Origin: a virus
IMG/VR virus record: IMGVR_UViG_3300036985_010228
Span: 1 to 64,000 of that record
DNA: 64,000 nt
Reading direction: 5' to 3' (one strand)
The notes beneath the pieces were generated by a model. It made no database searches and was not told the origin of the DNA. It was given only the letters and a program-made list of their open reading frames with translations. Every line of letters starts with the position of its first letter. Position 1 is the first letter of the stretch. Position numbers and translations under genes: made by a program. This document shows positions 18,701-26,625 of this stretch, in pieces.

Positions 18701-19793
18701 TCTCGCGCAGGATCGTGAAGCCGACCGAGTGGGTCGTTCCGATACCGGGCATCTTGTCGAGGTCAGGGATCGGGAAGCCGATCTCCCCGGCGTACCGGGC
18801 GATCCGCTCCTTGAGTTCCTCTGCGCTGTCCTTCGTGAAGCTCATGGCCATGACGTTGGACATTGACAACCCGAGGTCCTGGACGTGGTGGATCACCTTG
18901 CCCGCGAGGACGCGGGTCTTGCCCGAGCCTGCACCAGCGGCGATCACGCACTTCCCACGCACGAGCATTGCGTCCTCCTGCTCGGGGGTCATTCCGAGGT
19001 GGGCGCTGATCTTCGTCGTGTGGTTCCCCTTCTCCCCGATCTGGGCGAGCTTGGAGGCCGCGTGAGCCTTGACCGAGGCCGGGTCCTTCGACCGCTCAGC
19101 GACACGGGAGACCTTCTCCAGCAGGTCGGCGTTCTCCTCCGTGGCTTCGGCGGCTGCCGGGTCGGTCGGGTCGAGAGAGTCGAGCCTCCGAGTGTTCTTG
19201 GCGACCCGGTCGAGGATCATGTCGGCGGACACCACGTCCACGGCCACCTCCTCGATCTCCGAGACAGGGTTGCCGCAGATTGCAGTCGCCTCTTGGGTCC
19301 ACCGCTTGAGGAGGGAGAGCTTGCCAGACGCCATGCGGATTCCGGCGAGCTTGAACAGGCGCGGAAGCGGGTCCGTGACCCCGGCTGCCTGGCAGATCCG
19401 AACCGCCTGTGAGGCGTCCTCATTGAACACGTCGCGCAGGACGTTCGAGTGAGACTTCATTCGCGGGAGGAGGAACTCCAGGAAGTCCGCACGGAGGTTG
19501 TAGGCGGGGTACGCTGCCCCTCGAAGGGACATATCGATCCGCGTCTTCACCCGGAGCTTCGCCTTCTCGGCGGCGTCCCGGAGGAGCGAGTCAATCCCCG
19601 CGTCCACCGACGAGGCCACGCGACGAAGGGCGGCGTCACCGTCTCCCCGGTGCTTCTTGAGCCGCTCCAGGTCCACGCCTGGCAGCATGAGCGGGTCGTC
19701 CCCCAGGACGGCAAGGATCTGGTCCACCGAGGCGACCGCCAGGTAGTAGGCGGCCATGTCCAGGAAATCGGGGGCAAGGACTTGATCAGACAT
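15798..19793 (-). CDS. UvrD/Rep/PcrA-like superfamily 1A DNA helicase, extended
   Basis: A 1331-aa protein with SF1A motifs in order: Walker A AAGAGSGKTRVLAGK (K292), motif Ia MAMSFTKDSAEELKER, DEAQD Walker B (D776), motif III FIGDDKQAIYEFRAAD, motif V GTVHGWKGLEVENLF and motif VI RRLAYVALTRGRQK. The domain is preceded by about 280 non-helicase residues. Motifs I and II are about 485 residues apart, much farther than in UvrD, because of a large insertion rich in Lys, Glu and Pro. The start at 19793 is preferred over 19808 because GGGAG lies 8 nt upstream. It forms a minus-strand pair with the gene at 14963. Likely roles are repair, recombination or fork restart. Confidence 0.9.
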   Translation of the reverse strand: MSDQVLAPDFLDMAAYYLAVASVDQILAVLGDDPLMLPGVDLERLKKHRGDGDAALRRVASSVDAGIDSLLRDAAEKAKLRVKTRIDMSLRGAAYPAYNLRADFLEFLLPRMKSHSNVLRDVFNEDASQAVRICQAAGVTDPLPRLFKLAGIRMASGKLSLLKRWTQEATAICGNPVSEIEEVAVDVVSADMILDRVAKNTRRLDSLDPTDPAAAEATEENADLLEKVSRVAERSKDPASVKAHAASKLAQIGEKGNHTTKISAHLGMTPEQEDAMLVRGKCVIAAGAGSGKTRVLAGKVIHHVQDLGLSMSNVMAMSFTKDSAEELKERIARYAGEIGFPIPDLDKMPGIGTTHSVGFTILRESKRGGGDVLKDGDISNLMRVAIAQVKMQAGAGQPPLPPKEAMSFFPNAAPSAKQIEEPERAPEDRQNPAIETQSPVQNPVEAKSPLDFFLQEEGRFKTLVGAAIDTLNDFLSSIPKVKVTQAGSGYWIEVFGPGLDNFWDILSNLRIDGSKLNFADADPKWRQPRRFKGWNTRGTTVEKATAELRAAVGADKAENALKALQSMFTQDPSTLAPNEKQVLEGIITHPLIAAGLTRRNVLVKTAAENGVSESGVKKALARKQKVLDFADSPYKYWIHNPAGQWFNIGASDDDFTVEDQDGERKDIPIGEFTKFTSFNKNSLKAPGSIFMDSQKAPETAVGEDDEGNDLGAAESQERQKIFSAVYGAYEWLKGNIPQIKGALDFDDMLIQPTRELIESPALLNKYQKQYKCILVDEAQDLNAAQHLFIGLVAGYLDPQTLKPRASGKMSADTFAFIGDDKQAIYEFRAADPDRFIEKSNLVPGGEGFTTKLLDTNFRSGNAIVDAANKLIAHNAKQIPMTCKSNPKEGEGSIQRLSVRDLDAAASSLTDGILADLEEVRQAGKTGKFYSNYGLAVRTNKELFAFAMKMIEEGIPFRAKKNFLGGPAIGPIIGLFTTLRTDSVQARNKGVLDGVKAPDFGINGPKLGGKLDELKVTDYYDFLVNKKGAKKVYFRSEMVDKLQAYADYLEEVTKVGSGSATDLINFIINFKGPDGDTLVDSLSASLMDDAEAMSEVQMIADEGDGKITPEMLASYAMAPINPLLKAAKKFPLAIQFTDYITTLVEANKRNVPKKFEKGKTEPKPSERPDAVQLGTVHGWKGLEVENLFIPMWDGGFPHKRSMEDPKMMESERRLAYVALTRGRQKVTILEPQIVNDKDVSPSVFMSESCIPLVGTVEEEGMAEAGEGGVEEGGVEEGERAASFANYLRTASVSDFLIPLSKIAQFEHMAQEEPPPEELEAQWGRLASPQEEN

Positions 19794-19812
19794 TGAGGAG
19801 ACTCCCACAGGT

Positions 19813-19833
19813 GGACGGCTATCCTAGCCGTCC
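19813..19833. promoter_or_regulatory. Perfect 8-bp palindrome between divergent genes (operator or hairpin)
   Basis: Arms GGACGGCT and AGCCGTCC flank ATCCT. It lies in the 65-base gap between the helicase gene (minus, start 19793) and the 19859 gene (plus), directly before a CCTATCG motif at 19832-19838. Position between divergent starts fits an operator for both promoters. As RNA it would be a short 5' hairpin. Confidence 0.5.
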
Positions 19834-19858
19834 TATCGCGTAACTATGGCAGAAGGCC

Positions 19859-20473
19859 ATGCCCTACCGTACACCCTCACCACCACCCGCCCCGGAGACA
19901 CCCAAAGGGCTCGGAGCCGACTTCTGGAGCGGGTCCAACGGGTCCTCAGAGACCCGTGCAGCCATGGCTGCCGACAGCCAAATCATTGCGGGTCTGAAGA
20001 AACTGGTTCGCCAGTGGTACAAGACCACGCAGAACAAGTACCCGAAGGACTACCACGTCATTTTCCACGACCTCAACCTGGCCACGCTCGGCAAGGCCGA
20101 GTTCATTCGGGTGGGGGGCAAGTCCAAGTACCTCCTGGGGGTGCTCACCGCGACAGCCAGGGAGGAGGGGCTGCTCGAAATCGTCGGGAAGCTGTTCGAC
20201 CAATCCACGGGCAGCAAGCTGGAAATGGTGAAGTACACGCGGGAGTCCGCCGTCCGGTGGATCGAGAACGACCCGCAGGTCCGGCAGATCCTGGACGCCT
20301 CCTTCGCTGCGAACGTGAGCAAGCTCGACAAGTACCTGCTCGCCAAGTACCCGAACGTGCAGCCGAAGGACGTAATGGAGGCGGTCTACTTCAGGGCGGT
20401 CGCGAGGTACGAAATGCAGACGTTCGACTCGCCCGCCCTCGCCCACGACCTCTACAAGTACCTCTTCGACTGA
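19859..20473 (+). CDS. Hypothetical protein, proline-rich N-terminus
   Basis: A 204-aa protein. About 30 N-terminal residues are proline-rich and disordered (PSPPPAPETPKG), followed by a compact alpha/beta region without recognised motif. An AGAAGG lies only 2 nt before the ATG at 19859, which is tight. The in-frame ATG at 19964 would remove the disordered leader and may be the true start. It is the first gene of the plus-strand replication region and lies 23 bases before the deoxyribosyltransferase-NUDIX gene. Function unknown. Confidence 0.65.
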   Translation: MPYRTPSPPPAPETPKGLGADFWSGSNGSSETRAAMAADSQIIAGLKKLVRQWYKTTQNKYPKDYHVIFHDLNLATLGKAEFIRVGGKSKYLLGVLTATAREEGLLEIVGKLFDQSTGSKLEMVKYTRESAVRWIENDPQVRQILDASFAANVSKLDKYLLAKYPNVQPKDVMEAVYFRAVARYEMQTFDSPALAHDLYKYLFD

Positions 20474-20496
20474 CCGGTAAGGTCGGGAACCCACCC

Positions 20497-21681
20497 ATGA
20501 TTATCTGCTACACAGGCGAGACGCCCCCGGACTCGTTCGAGAGTTCAATCTTCCTGGCCGGACCGTCCCCCAGGAGCGAGACCGACCCGAACTGGCGGCC
20601 CGAGGCCCTGGAGTGGTTGGAAGATCTCGGCTTCGAGGGCGTCGTCTTCGCCCCAATCTACCGGGGCAAGCCCACCGTCCCCTTCGACTACGACAAGCAG
20701 GTCGAGTGGGAGAGGAAGTGGCTCAACGCCTCCGACCTGATCGTGTTCTGGATCCCCCGCGACCTGAAGAAGCTCCCCGGCTTCACGACGAACGTGGAGT
20801 ACGGAATGTGGCTGCGGTCGGGGAAGGTTCTTCTCGGGAGCCCTGAGGGGACCGAGAAAATGCAGTACCTGGAGTGGTGGGCGGACCAGGAGGGTGTCCC
20901 TGGCTACAACGACCTGTACACGCTCCTCGAAGACGCGGTGGAGAAGCTCGGGGCTGGGGCGACCCGGTCGGGCGGCGAGCGTGAGGTGCCGCTCCACCTG
21001 TGGTCGAAGCCCGAGTTCCAGACCTGGCTCTCCCTTCAGAAGGCCCAGGGGAATCGTCTCGACGGGGCTCAGGTCGTCTGGACCTTCAGGGTCGGCAAGA
21101 ACAAGGAGACGACGTTCCTGTGGGCGCTCCACGTTGACGTGTGGATCGCGTCCGAGAAGCGGTCCAAGACGAATGAGGTCGTCCTCTTCCGCCCCGACAT
21201 TTCCTCAATCGTCGTCTACTGCCGCCCCCCCGATCGAGCGGGTTGGGACTGGCTGCTCGACACGGAGATCGTCCTGGTGGAGGAGTTCCGGTCGCCCGTG
21301 GCAAACAACCTGGGCATGGTCCGCGAGGTGCCGGGCGGTTCTTCCACGAAGCCAGGTATCGACCCTGGCACCCTCGCCGCGAAGGAACTGGAAGAGGAGA
21401 CGGGCCTCGCGATCTCCGAGGACCGCTTCAAGTTCGTCGGGTGGAGGCAGGTCGCCTCGACGCTCTCGGCTCACCGGGCACACGTCTACGCCGTCGAACT
21501 GACGCCCGAGGAAATGCTCGCGCTCCGGTGGGACGACCAGGCTCACGGGAACCACGACGAGACGGAGTACACGTTCACCCGTGTCCTGACGGTCGTGGAC
21601 CTGCTGGGGGACCAGTCAATGGACTGGGCCAATCTGGGAATGCTCCTTCAGGCGCTTTTGACAGCCCCGGACAACCTCTGA
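20497..21681 (+). CDS. Bifunctional protein: nucleoside 2-deoxyribosyltransferase-like domain fused to NUDIX hydrolase
   Basis: A 394-aa two-domain protein. Residues 1-140 match the Nuc_deoxyri_tr2 pattern: IFLAGPSPR at 18-26, a WRPEAL helix start, QVEWERKWLNASDLIVFWIP, and TNVEYGMWLRSGK carrying the expected nucleophilic Glu101. Residues about 230-394 form a NUDIX fold with box KELEEETGL (296-304), fitting REUxEExGU with Lys in place of Arg. The first domain would transfer or hydrolyse the N-glycosidic bond of deoxynucleosides or related substrates. The second would hydrolyse a nucleoside diphosphate linked to another moiety. Substrate is unknown. The frame is open 651 bases farther upstream, but the ATG at 20497 fits the domain start. 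Confidence 0.85.
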   Translation: MIICYTGETPPDSFESSIFLAGPSPRSETDPNWRPEALEWLEDLGFEGVVFAPIYRGKPTVPFDYDKQVEWERKWLNASDLIVFWIPRDLKKLPGFTTNVEYGMWLRSGKVLLGSPEGTEKMQYLEWWADQEGVPGYNDLYTLLEDAVEKLGAGATRSGGEREVPLHLWSKPEFQTWLSLQKAQGNRLDGAQVVWTFRVGKNKETTFLWALHVDVWIASEKRSKTNEVVLFRPDISSIVVYCRPPDRAGWDWLLDTEIVLVEEFRSPVANNLGMVREVPGGSSTKPGIDPGTLAAKELEEETGLAISEDRFKFVGWRQVASTLSAHRAHVYAVELTPEEMLALRWDDQAHGNHDETEYTFTRVLTVVDLLGDQSMDWANLGMLLQALLTAPDNL

Positions 21682-21699
21682 GGGGCGTAAGAAGCCTCG

Positions 21700-23322
21700 A
21701 TGACCCAGGCAACGCCACCCCCCGACCCGACGCTTGCCGCAACGGTCTACGAGAAGCTGAAAGGGATCCGAGCCAAGAAGGACCTGACGGCTCGTCCAAC
21801 CAAGCACCTCCGTCAGACCTTCACGGCTCTCGACGGAACCGACCGACCTCTCAAGCTCCGCTACTACCAGGTCCAGGGGGTCATGCACCTCCTCGCCATG
21901 AAGCGGTTCCTGCTCGGTGACGACACAGGGCTCGGCAAGACCCTGGAGAGCATTGCAGCCCTCTGCTACCTGTGGGAGCGAGCGCCCAATCTCAAGGTGA
22001 TCATTCTCACCACCAAGTCCGCCCTGGAGCAGTGGCGGAGTGAGTTCTCGAACTTCACGACCGGGGTGCAGGTCTTCGTCTCCAGGGGAACGCCTGCGCA
22101 GCGTCGCAGAGCCCGCAGTGAGTACGAGAGCGCCACCGGACCTGCCGTGCTCGTCATGGGCTACCGGTCTGCGGTCCAGGACTTCTCCGACATTCAGGAC
22201 TGGTCCGGCTACGTCTTCATTACCGACGAGGCGACTGCGTACAAGAACAACACCACCCAGGTCCACCAGGTCTGCCGCCACCTCGCGTCGAAGGCGGACC
22301 GGACGTGGGCGCTCACTGCCACCCTGATCAAGAACAGCCTGATCGAGGGTTGGGGTATCTATCAGGTCGTCGCGCCGGGGCTGTTCGGGAACAAGAACAA
22401 CTTCCTCAACGAGTACTGCATTACCCGTATGCAGACGCTCCCCGGCAGCCGCCGACAGGTGCCAATCATTGTCGGCTACCGAGAGCGGGACGTGGTGGCG
22501 TTCAGGGACAAGATCGACCCGTTCTTCCTGGGCCGACCGAAGTTCGAGGTCGCCTCTGAGCTACCGCCGCTCGTGACGAGGCACGTCAAGTGCTCACTCA
22601 CGAAGTTCCAGCAGGAGAAGTACGCTGAGGCGCTCGCGGGCCTCCTCGAAGTCGGCAAGGACGACCAGGTCGAGGAGAAGGAGGTCACGAAGCTCACCGC
22701 CGTGACCTACTGCCAGCAGATCGTGAACCACCCCGAGTTGATCGGGTGTGAGGGCGACTCGGACAAGCTCGACACCCTCCTCGACCTGCTGACCGACGGG
22801 GAACTCGCCGAGGAGAAGGTGATCGTCTTCACGCGGTTCCGGAAAATGGTGGACCTCATGCTCCCGGTCCTCGCGAAGGCCGGGGTCCATGCAACCCGTA
22901 TCACGGGCGCAGAGGACGAGAGGGACCGCAAGAAAGCCCAGGACGCCTTCCAAGACCCGAACTCGAAGATCCGGGTGGTGTGTATCACGACCGCTGCGTC
23001 GGAGGCGATCAATCTCCAGGCCGCCAAGGCGATTATCTTCTATGACACCCCCTGGTCGGCGGGGGACTACCTTCAGCTTCTTGGGCGTATGATCCGAATC
23101 GGCAGCACCCACGACCGCTGCTACGCCCTGCACCTCGTAGCAGAAGGCACAATCGACGACCGGGTGACGAAGGTCATGGGGACGAAAATGGGGCTCGTCG
23201 AGAAGGTGCTGGGGAAGCGTATCAAGGGAGAGGCGGACACTGACGTGGTGGTATCTGTCGAGAATGACCTGTCCGACCTGTTCAACGCCCTCGTCCAGGA
23301 CGCGAAGAAGGGCCGCCCTTGA
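21700..23322 (+). CDS. SNF2-family (SF2) DEAD/DEAH ATPase
   Basis: A 540-aa protein with SNF2/Rad54-like motifs: Walker A GDDTGLGKTLESIA (K80), motif Ia IILTTKSALEQW, a DEAT motif II (D176), motif III LTATLIKN, motif IV VIVFTRFRKM, motif V ITTAASEAINLQAA and motif VI QLLGRMIRIGSTH. Such phage ATPases remodel or translocate on DNA, in the manner of UvsW-like proteins, and are used in replication restart. It is single-domain, with no nuclease attached. The following gene starts within its stop codon (TTGA), implying translational coupling. Confidence 0.9.
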   Translation: MTQATPPPDPTLAATVYEKLKGIRAKKDLTARPTKHLRQTFTALDGTDRPLKLRYYQVQGVMHLLAMKRFLLGDDTGLGKTLESIAALCYLWERAPNLKVIILTTKSALEQWRSEFSNFTTGVQVFVSRGTPAQRRRARSEYESATGPAVLVMGYRSAVQDFSDIQDWSGYVFITDEATAYKNNTTQVHQVCRHLASKADRTWALTATLIKNSLIEGWGIYQVVAPGLFGNKNNFLNEYCITRMQTLPGSRRQVPIIVGYRERDVVAFRDKIDPFFLGRPKFEVASELPPLVTRHVKCSLTKFQQEKYAEALAGLLEVGKDDQVEEKEVTKLTAVTYCQQIVNHPELIGCEGDSDKLDTLLDLLTDGELAEEKVIVFTRFRKMVDLMLPVLAKAGVHATRITGAEDERDRKKAQDAFQDPNSKIRVVCITTAASEAINLQAAKAIIFYDTPWSAGDYLQLLGRMIRIGSTHDRCYALHLVAEGTIDDRVTKVMGTKMGLVEKVLGKRIKGEADTDVVVSVENDLSDLFNALVQDAKKGRP

Positions 23323-24146
23323 CCTCCGAGGCCGAGGTCAAAGTCTGCCCGCGTTGCTACGGGCGAGGCGCAATCGACCTGGTGGAGACGCACTACGGCG
23401 TCCCCATGACGCGCCCGTGCGAGTGTGTGCTTGCACGGGACACCCTCAAGAACCTCAATCGTGCCTGGCGTGGTCTGTCAGACGCCCCACGGATTGCAGG
23501 CTCCCCGCTGGTTGAGCACACCAATCAGTGCGCGTATATCACCGCCTCGACTGACACCTTCAGGGCTCACCTCCGCCATGTGGGCCTCAAGCAGGGTCGG
23601 AACTGGTCCTTCTGCGTTGCTTCGGACGCGGAGCTTATCACTGCCTGGCTCGGCTCAGTCGGTCTGTCGGGGAAGGAGATCCTCGACCCGGACGCGGCGA
23701 GTGTCTCCATGGAGAAGCTCACCCTCGTGGACCTCGTGGACCCCCCAGACCTCCTGATCATTCGACTCGGCGTGAAGTCGGCGCGGAACGTCGCAATGCC
23801 GGAGGTGTTCCTCGAAGCGATCTCCCACCGGGAGCACGTCAGGAAGCCCACCTGGGTTGTCGATCAGCCCATGCAGCAGTTCAACCCCAACCACCTGTGC
23901 TACTCGGAAAGCGCGGCGGAGATCCTCTCCCAGTGGGGTCACTTCCCGCTCGACGGGGACCTGCCTGAGCAGCCCGTCAGCATTGTCGAGGTCGGGTTTG
24001 CCGGTGCTGACGATCAACCTGTCTCCAGTGGGCTGACACTCTCCGGGGCGGGTCATGCCTCGAACTCAGGAGCACGTCGAGTGGAGCGACCCACTGCACC
24101 TGAGAAGCCTCGCAAACGCAGCAAGTTCAAGCGAGACGACTCATGA
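23319..24146 (+). CDS. Zinc-finger protein, possible degenerate helicase loader
   Basis: A 275-aa protein starting at TTG overlapping the previous stop (TTGA). It opens with a zinc knuckle (CPRCYGRG ... CEC), as in some DnaC/loader proteins. A later stretch DPPDLLIIRLG followed by a helix and RKPTWVVDQP resembles the Walker B and sensor region of DnaC-like AAA+ loaders, but there is no P-loop. If homologous it has lost ATP binding. A charged tail (PEKPRKRSKFKRDD) could contact DNA. Position directly before the DnaB-like helicase, with ATGA overlap, supports a loader or helicase-partner role. This is an inference. Confidence 0.55.
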   Translation: MTSEAEVKVCPRCYGRGAIDLVETHYGVPMTRPCECVLARDTLKNLNRAWRGLSDAPRIAGSPLVEHTNQCAYITASTDTFRAHLRHVGLKQGRNWSFCVASDAELITAWLGSVGLSGKEILDPDAASVSMEKLTLVDLVDPPDLLIIRLGVKSARNVAMPEVFLEAISHREHVRKPTWVVDQPMQQFNPNHLCYSESAAEILSQWGHFPLDGDLPEQPVSIVEVGFAGADDQPVSSGLTLSGAGHASNSGARRVERPTAPEKPRKRSKFKRDDS

Positions 24147-25687
24147 AGTTCCTGATCCGCTCCACGTTCATTTCGGCCCAATCGGACGACAAGGACCTCA
24201 CGTTCCGCAACTTCCTGCTCTTCGACGACTCGGGGCTGGGGTTCGACGTTCCAGAGGACGTGACGCTCTGGGACTTCATTCGAGGGTTCTCCCGGACACA
24301 CAACCACTCCCCCGACGTTCGGACTATCCGGTCACACTTCGAGGCGCTCCGCCAGCCAGAGCCGGTGGACCGGCTGGAAATGATCCTGGGGCTGAAGCCG
24401 CTCTACAAGGGCGACTTCATAAAGCGCCTCGAAGAGCGCGCCGAGGACCGGCGTGTCCGCCTCACGAACGACCTTCTGCGTGAGGCTGCGCAGATCGTAC
24501 AGACGGGCGTCGAGTTCAAGGAGGGCAAGATCTCGAAGCTCCTCCGTGGCCCGGTGGACGCGATCCGATACCTGATCAACAGGTCCCACGACATTGTCAC
24601 CCCCACCAGCAGCGCCCGCCTCTCGGGCGAAGTGATCGGGGACGGCGAGGACTTCAAGATCGAGTACGACCGGGTGGAGAGCGACCCCATGGCTGGCGTC
24701 GGCCAGTTCACCGGGATCCGCCAACTCGACGAGGCGCTTCGGGGCGCGAAGAAGTACGAGCTTTGGACCCACGCTGCGTTCACGGGCGGGCTCAAGAGCA
24801 CACTCATGTTGAACTGGGCCTACAACCAAGCTGTCTACATGAGGTACGACTCGTGCGTGTTCTCGCTGGAAATGCCGTACAACCAGTGCCGCCGGATCAT
24901 TTACTCCATGCACGGCCTGCACGGCAAGTTCAAGGACATACGAATCAAGCTCGGCATTCAGAAGGAGTCTGGCCCCACCGTGGGGCTGAACTACGACAGA
25001 ATGCGGGACGGGGAAATGACCCCGGCGGAGAAGACGTTCCTCTACAGCCATGTGATCCCCGACTTCGAGTCTGGGGGCTACGGCAAGATCCACATTGAGG
25101 TCGCCGACCCCGACAAGGACGACTTCACCGTCCTCGACCTCAAGTCGAAGGCCGAACTGATCTACTCGAAGTCCCCCTTCTCGCTCCTGTTCGTGGACCA
25201 CGCTGGGCTCATGGCCCCGAGGAAGTGGTCCCAGAGCACGACCGAGCGACTCAACGAGGTGATCCGCGACCTGAAGCGCCTCGCAATGAACTTCAATCGC
25301 GGCGCAGGGATCGCGGTGGTCGCCCTCTTCCAGATCAGCCGCGAGGGCTTCAAGGCCGCTGAGAAGATTGCAGAGAAGTCGAACGGCACCTTCGGCACTG
25401 GCCCCTACAACCTGACCCACCTGAGCTACGCGAACGAGTGCGAGCGAAGCAGCGACGTGGTGACGGCCTCGTTCGTCAATGACGATCTTCGGTCGAATAA
25501 CCGGGTTCTCTTCCAATGCCTCAAGACAAGGGACAGAGCACCCTTCCAGAACTTCTACTCGCGGGTCGAGTGGGACTGTCGCCGTATCTTGACCTCCGAC
25601 GAGGTCCCCCTCATGACAGGGAAGACCAGCAACGCCTCACCTGACAAGGTGCAGGACGCCCTGAACGAAATCATTGGAGAAATCTAG
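24143..25687 (+). CDS. DnaB-like replicative DNA helicase
   Basis: A 514-aa RecA-fold ATPase. Its atypical Walker A is FTGGLKST (K218, S219), where Leu replaces the usual Gly before Lys. Next come CVFSLEMP (the DnaB SLEM word), Walker B SLLFVDHAGL (D352), and a sensor-like VVALFQISREG where DnaB has SQLNR. The N-terminal 190 residues form the helical domain. These features identify a hexameric 5'-3' replicative helicase. It overlaps the possible loader by ATGA, and the CHC2 primase finger lies two genes downstream, so this is the core of the replication module. Confidence 0.85.
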   Translation: MKFLIRSTFISAQSDDKDLTFRNFLLFDDSGLGFDVPEDVTLWDFIRGFSRTHNHSPDVRTIRSHFEALRQPEPVDRLEMILGLKPLYKGDFIKRLEERAEDRRVRLTNDLLREAAQIVQTGVEFKEGKISKLLRGPVDAIRYLINRSHDIVTPTSSARLSGEVIGDGEDFKIEYDRVESDPMAGVGQFTGIRQLDEALRGAKKYELWTHAAFTGGLKSTLMLNWAYNQAVYMRYDSCVFSLEMPYNQCRRIIYSMHGLHGKFKDIRIKLGIQKESGPTVGLNYDRMRDGEMTPAEKTFLYSHVIPDFESGGYGKIHIEVADPDKDDFTVLDLKSKAELIYSKSPFSLLFVDHAGLMAPRKWSQSTTERLNEVIRDLKRLAMNFNRGAGIAVVALFQISREGFKAAEKIAEKSNGTFGTGPYNLTHLSYANECERSSDVVTASFVNDDLRSNNRVLFQCLKTRDRAPFQNFYSRVEWDCRRILTSDEVPLMTGKTSNASPDKVQDALNEIIGEI

Positions 25688-25690
25688 GAC

Positions 25691-26044
25691 ATGAGCCACA
25701 GACAACCGAGGTGGATCTCGTATGACACCTGGGCGTGCTTCAGGCATATCCCAGCGGCCAAGATCCCCGCCACGGCAGCAACTTGCTGGTACTGCGTGGA
25801 CGAGCGCCCACTGCCTGAGTTCCGGCCACCTCCCCCGGAGAGGGCCTACGGCCAACCCCGTGACCAGATCATGCCGGTCATGAGCGGGGAGACTTGCGCG
25901 TGGGAGGGGTGCAAGAACCCGACTACCATGCAGAGCAAGTACTGCTCGCGGAAGTGCTCGAACAACAACGCGAGGGCTCGTGCCGCTGCCCGCAAGGAGC
26001 AGGCACCCGACCAGGCTGCGCCAGCGGGGGAACCTGCTGAGTGA
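25691..26044 (+). CDS. Small zinc-binding protein
   Basis: A 117-aa protein with two Cys clusters: CWYC near residue 32, and CAWEGCKN with KYCSRKCSN further on, the latter resembling a zinc finger that reads a cut or modified DNA end or a ribosomal-type knuckle. The C-terminus is Ala/Lys/Pro-rich. It lies between the helicase and the primase zinc finger and shares a stop/start overlap with the latter. A replication accessory is plausible, but no family is recognised. Confidence 0.65.
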   Translation: MSHRQPRWISYDTWACFRHIPAAKIPATAATCWYCVDERPLPEFRPPPPERAYGQPRDQIMPVMSGETCAWEGCKNPTTMQSKYCSRKCSNNNARARAAARKEQAPDQAAPAGEPAE

Positions 26045-26625
26045 GTCGGTCGAAGGACAGGGCGGACCGAATCAAGGCTGAGATCCCCCTCCTGGAGGTC
26101 TTGGCCTCCTACGGGTACGCCGTTCACCCTGGTGGGGGTGACAGGGAGCAGCAGTTCTCCTGTGACCTTCACGGCGACGGCACTGACTCAAAGCCGTCGG
26201 CACGAGCCTACCCGGACACGAACCAGTGGTACTGCTTCGCGTGCGCGACCAGCCGCGACGCAATCCAGACCGTCCGTGAGAAGGAGGGCCTCGACTTCAG
26301 GTCCGCCTGCGACCTGCTGGAGAGGAAGTTCGGTCTGCCCCCGCTCCCCTGGGATCCAGAGGAGGACGAGGCTGGACACCTCGACCTGGAGTCGGTGCTG
26401 TCGGTCCCAATCCCGACGGCTTCTGACGCACAGGCGAGGGTTGCGACCCTCCTTCGTGCCATGACCAGGGAACGGTCCCTGCCTCTGACAGAGACCCTCC
26501 GGCTGTGGGAGGAGCATGACAAGCTCGCCACCTACCTGGAGAAGGGCTCCGAGGGGCTCCTCGACGAGTTCACTGGGTTGCGTGACCGTCTGATCCGGAC
26601 CCTCAGGTCTACCAGTGCCGCGTGA
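26041..26625 (+). CDS. Free-standing CHC2 primase zinc-finger protein
   Basis: A 194-aa protein whose first 100 residues match the DnaG zinc-binding domain: VLASYGYAVHPGGGDREQ, then C41-x2-H44 in FSCDLHGDG, NQWYCFACATS with C65 and C68, and a DAIQTVREKEGLDFRSA helix. DnaG proteins continue into an RNA polymerase/TOPRIM domain, but here the protein ends with about 90 helical residues and no TOPRIM motif. It may recognise priming sites for a catalytic subunit encoded elsewhere. It starts at GTG overlapping the previous stop, and the next gene overlaps its stop (GTGA). Confidence 0.8.
   Translation: MSRSKDRADRIKAEIPLLEVLASYGYAVHPGGGDREQQFSCDLHGDGTDSKPSARAYPDTNQWYCFACATSRDAIQTVREKEGLDFRSACDLLERKFGLPPLPWDPEEDEAGHLDLESVLSVPIPTASDAQARVATLLRAMTRERSLPLTETLRLWEEHDKLATYLEKGSEGLLDEFTGLRDRLIRTLRSTSAA

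Noticed and set aside
16000-18866. Plus-strand ORFs of 414 and 563 aa opposite the helicase
   Set aside because: Antisense shadows, Leu/Arg/Val-rich. The minus strand carries clear helicase motifs throughout the same interval.
19846-20496. Upstream extension of the deoxyribosyltransferase-NUDIX ORF to 19846
   Set aside because: The upstream part is in a different frame from a better ORF (19859-20473), has Arg/Gln-rich nonsense composition, and the domain starts at the ATG at 20497.
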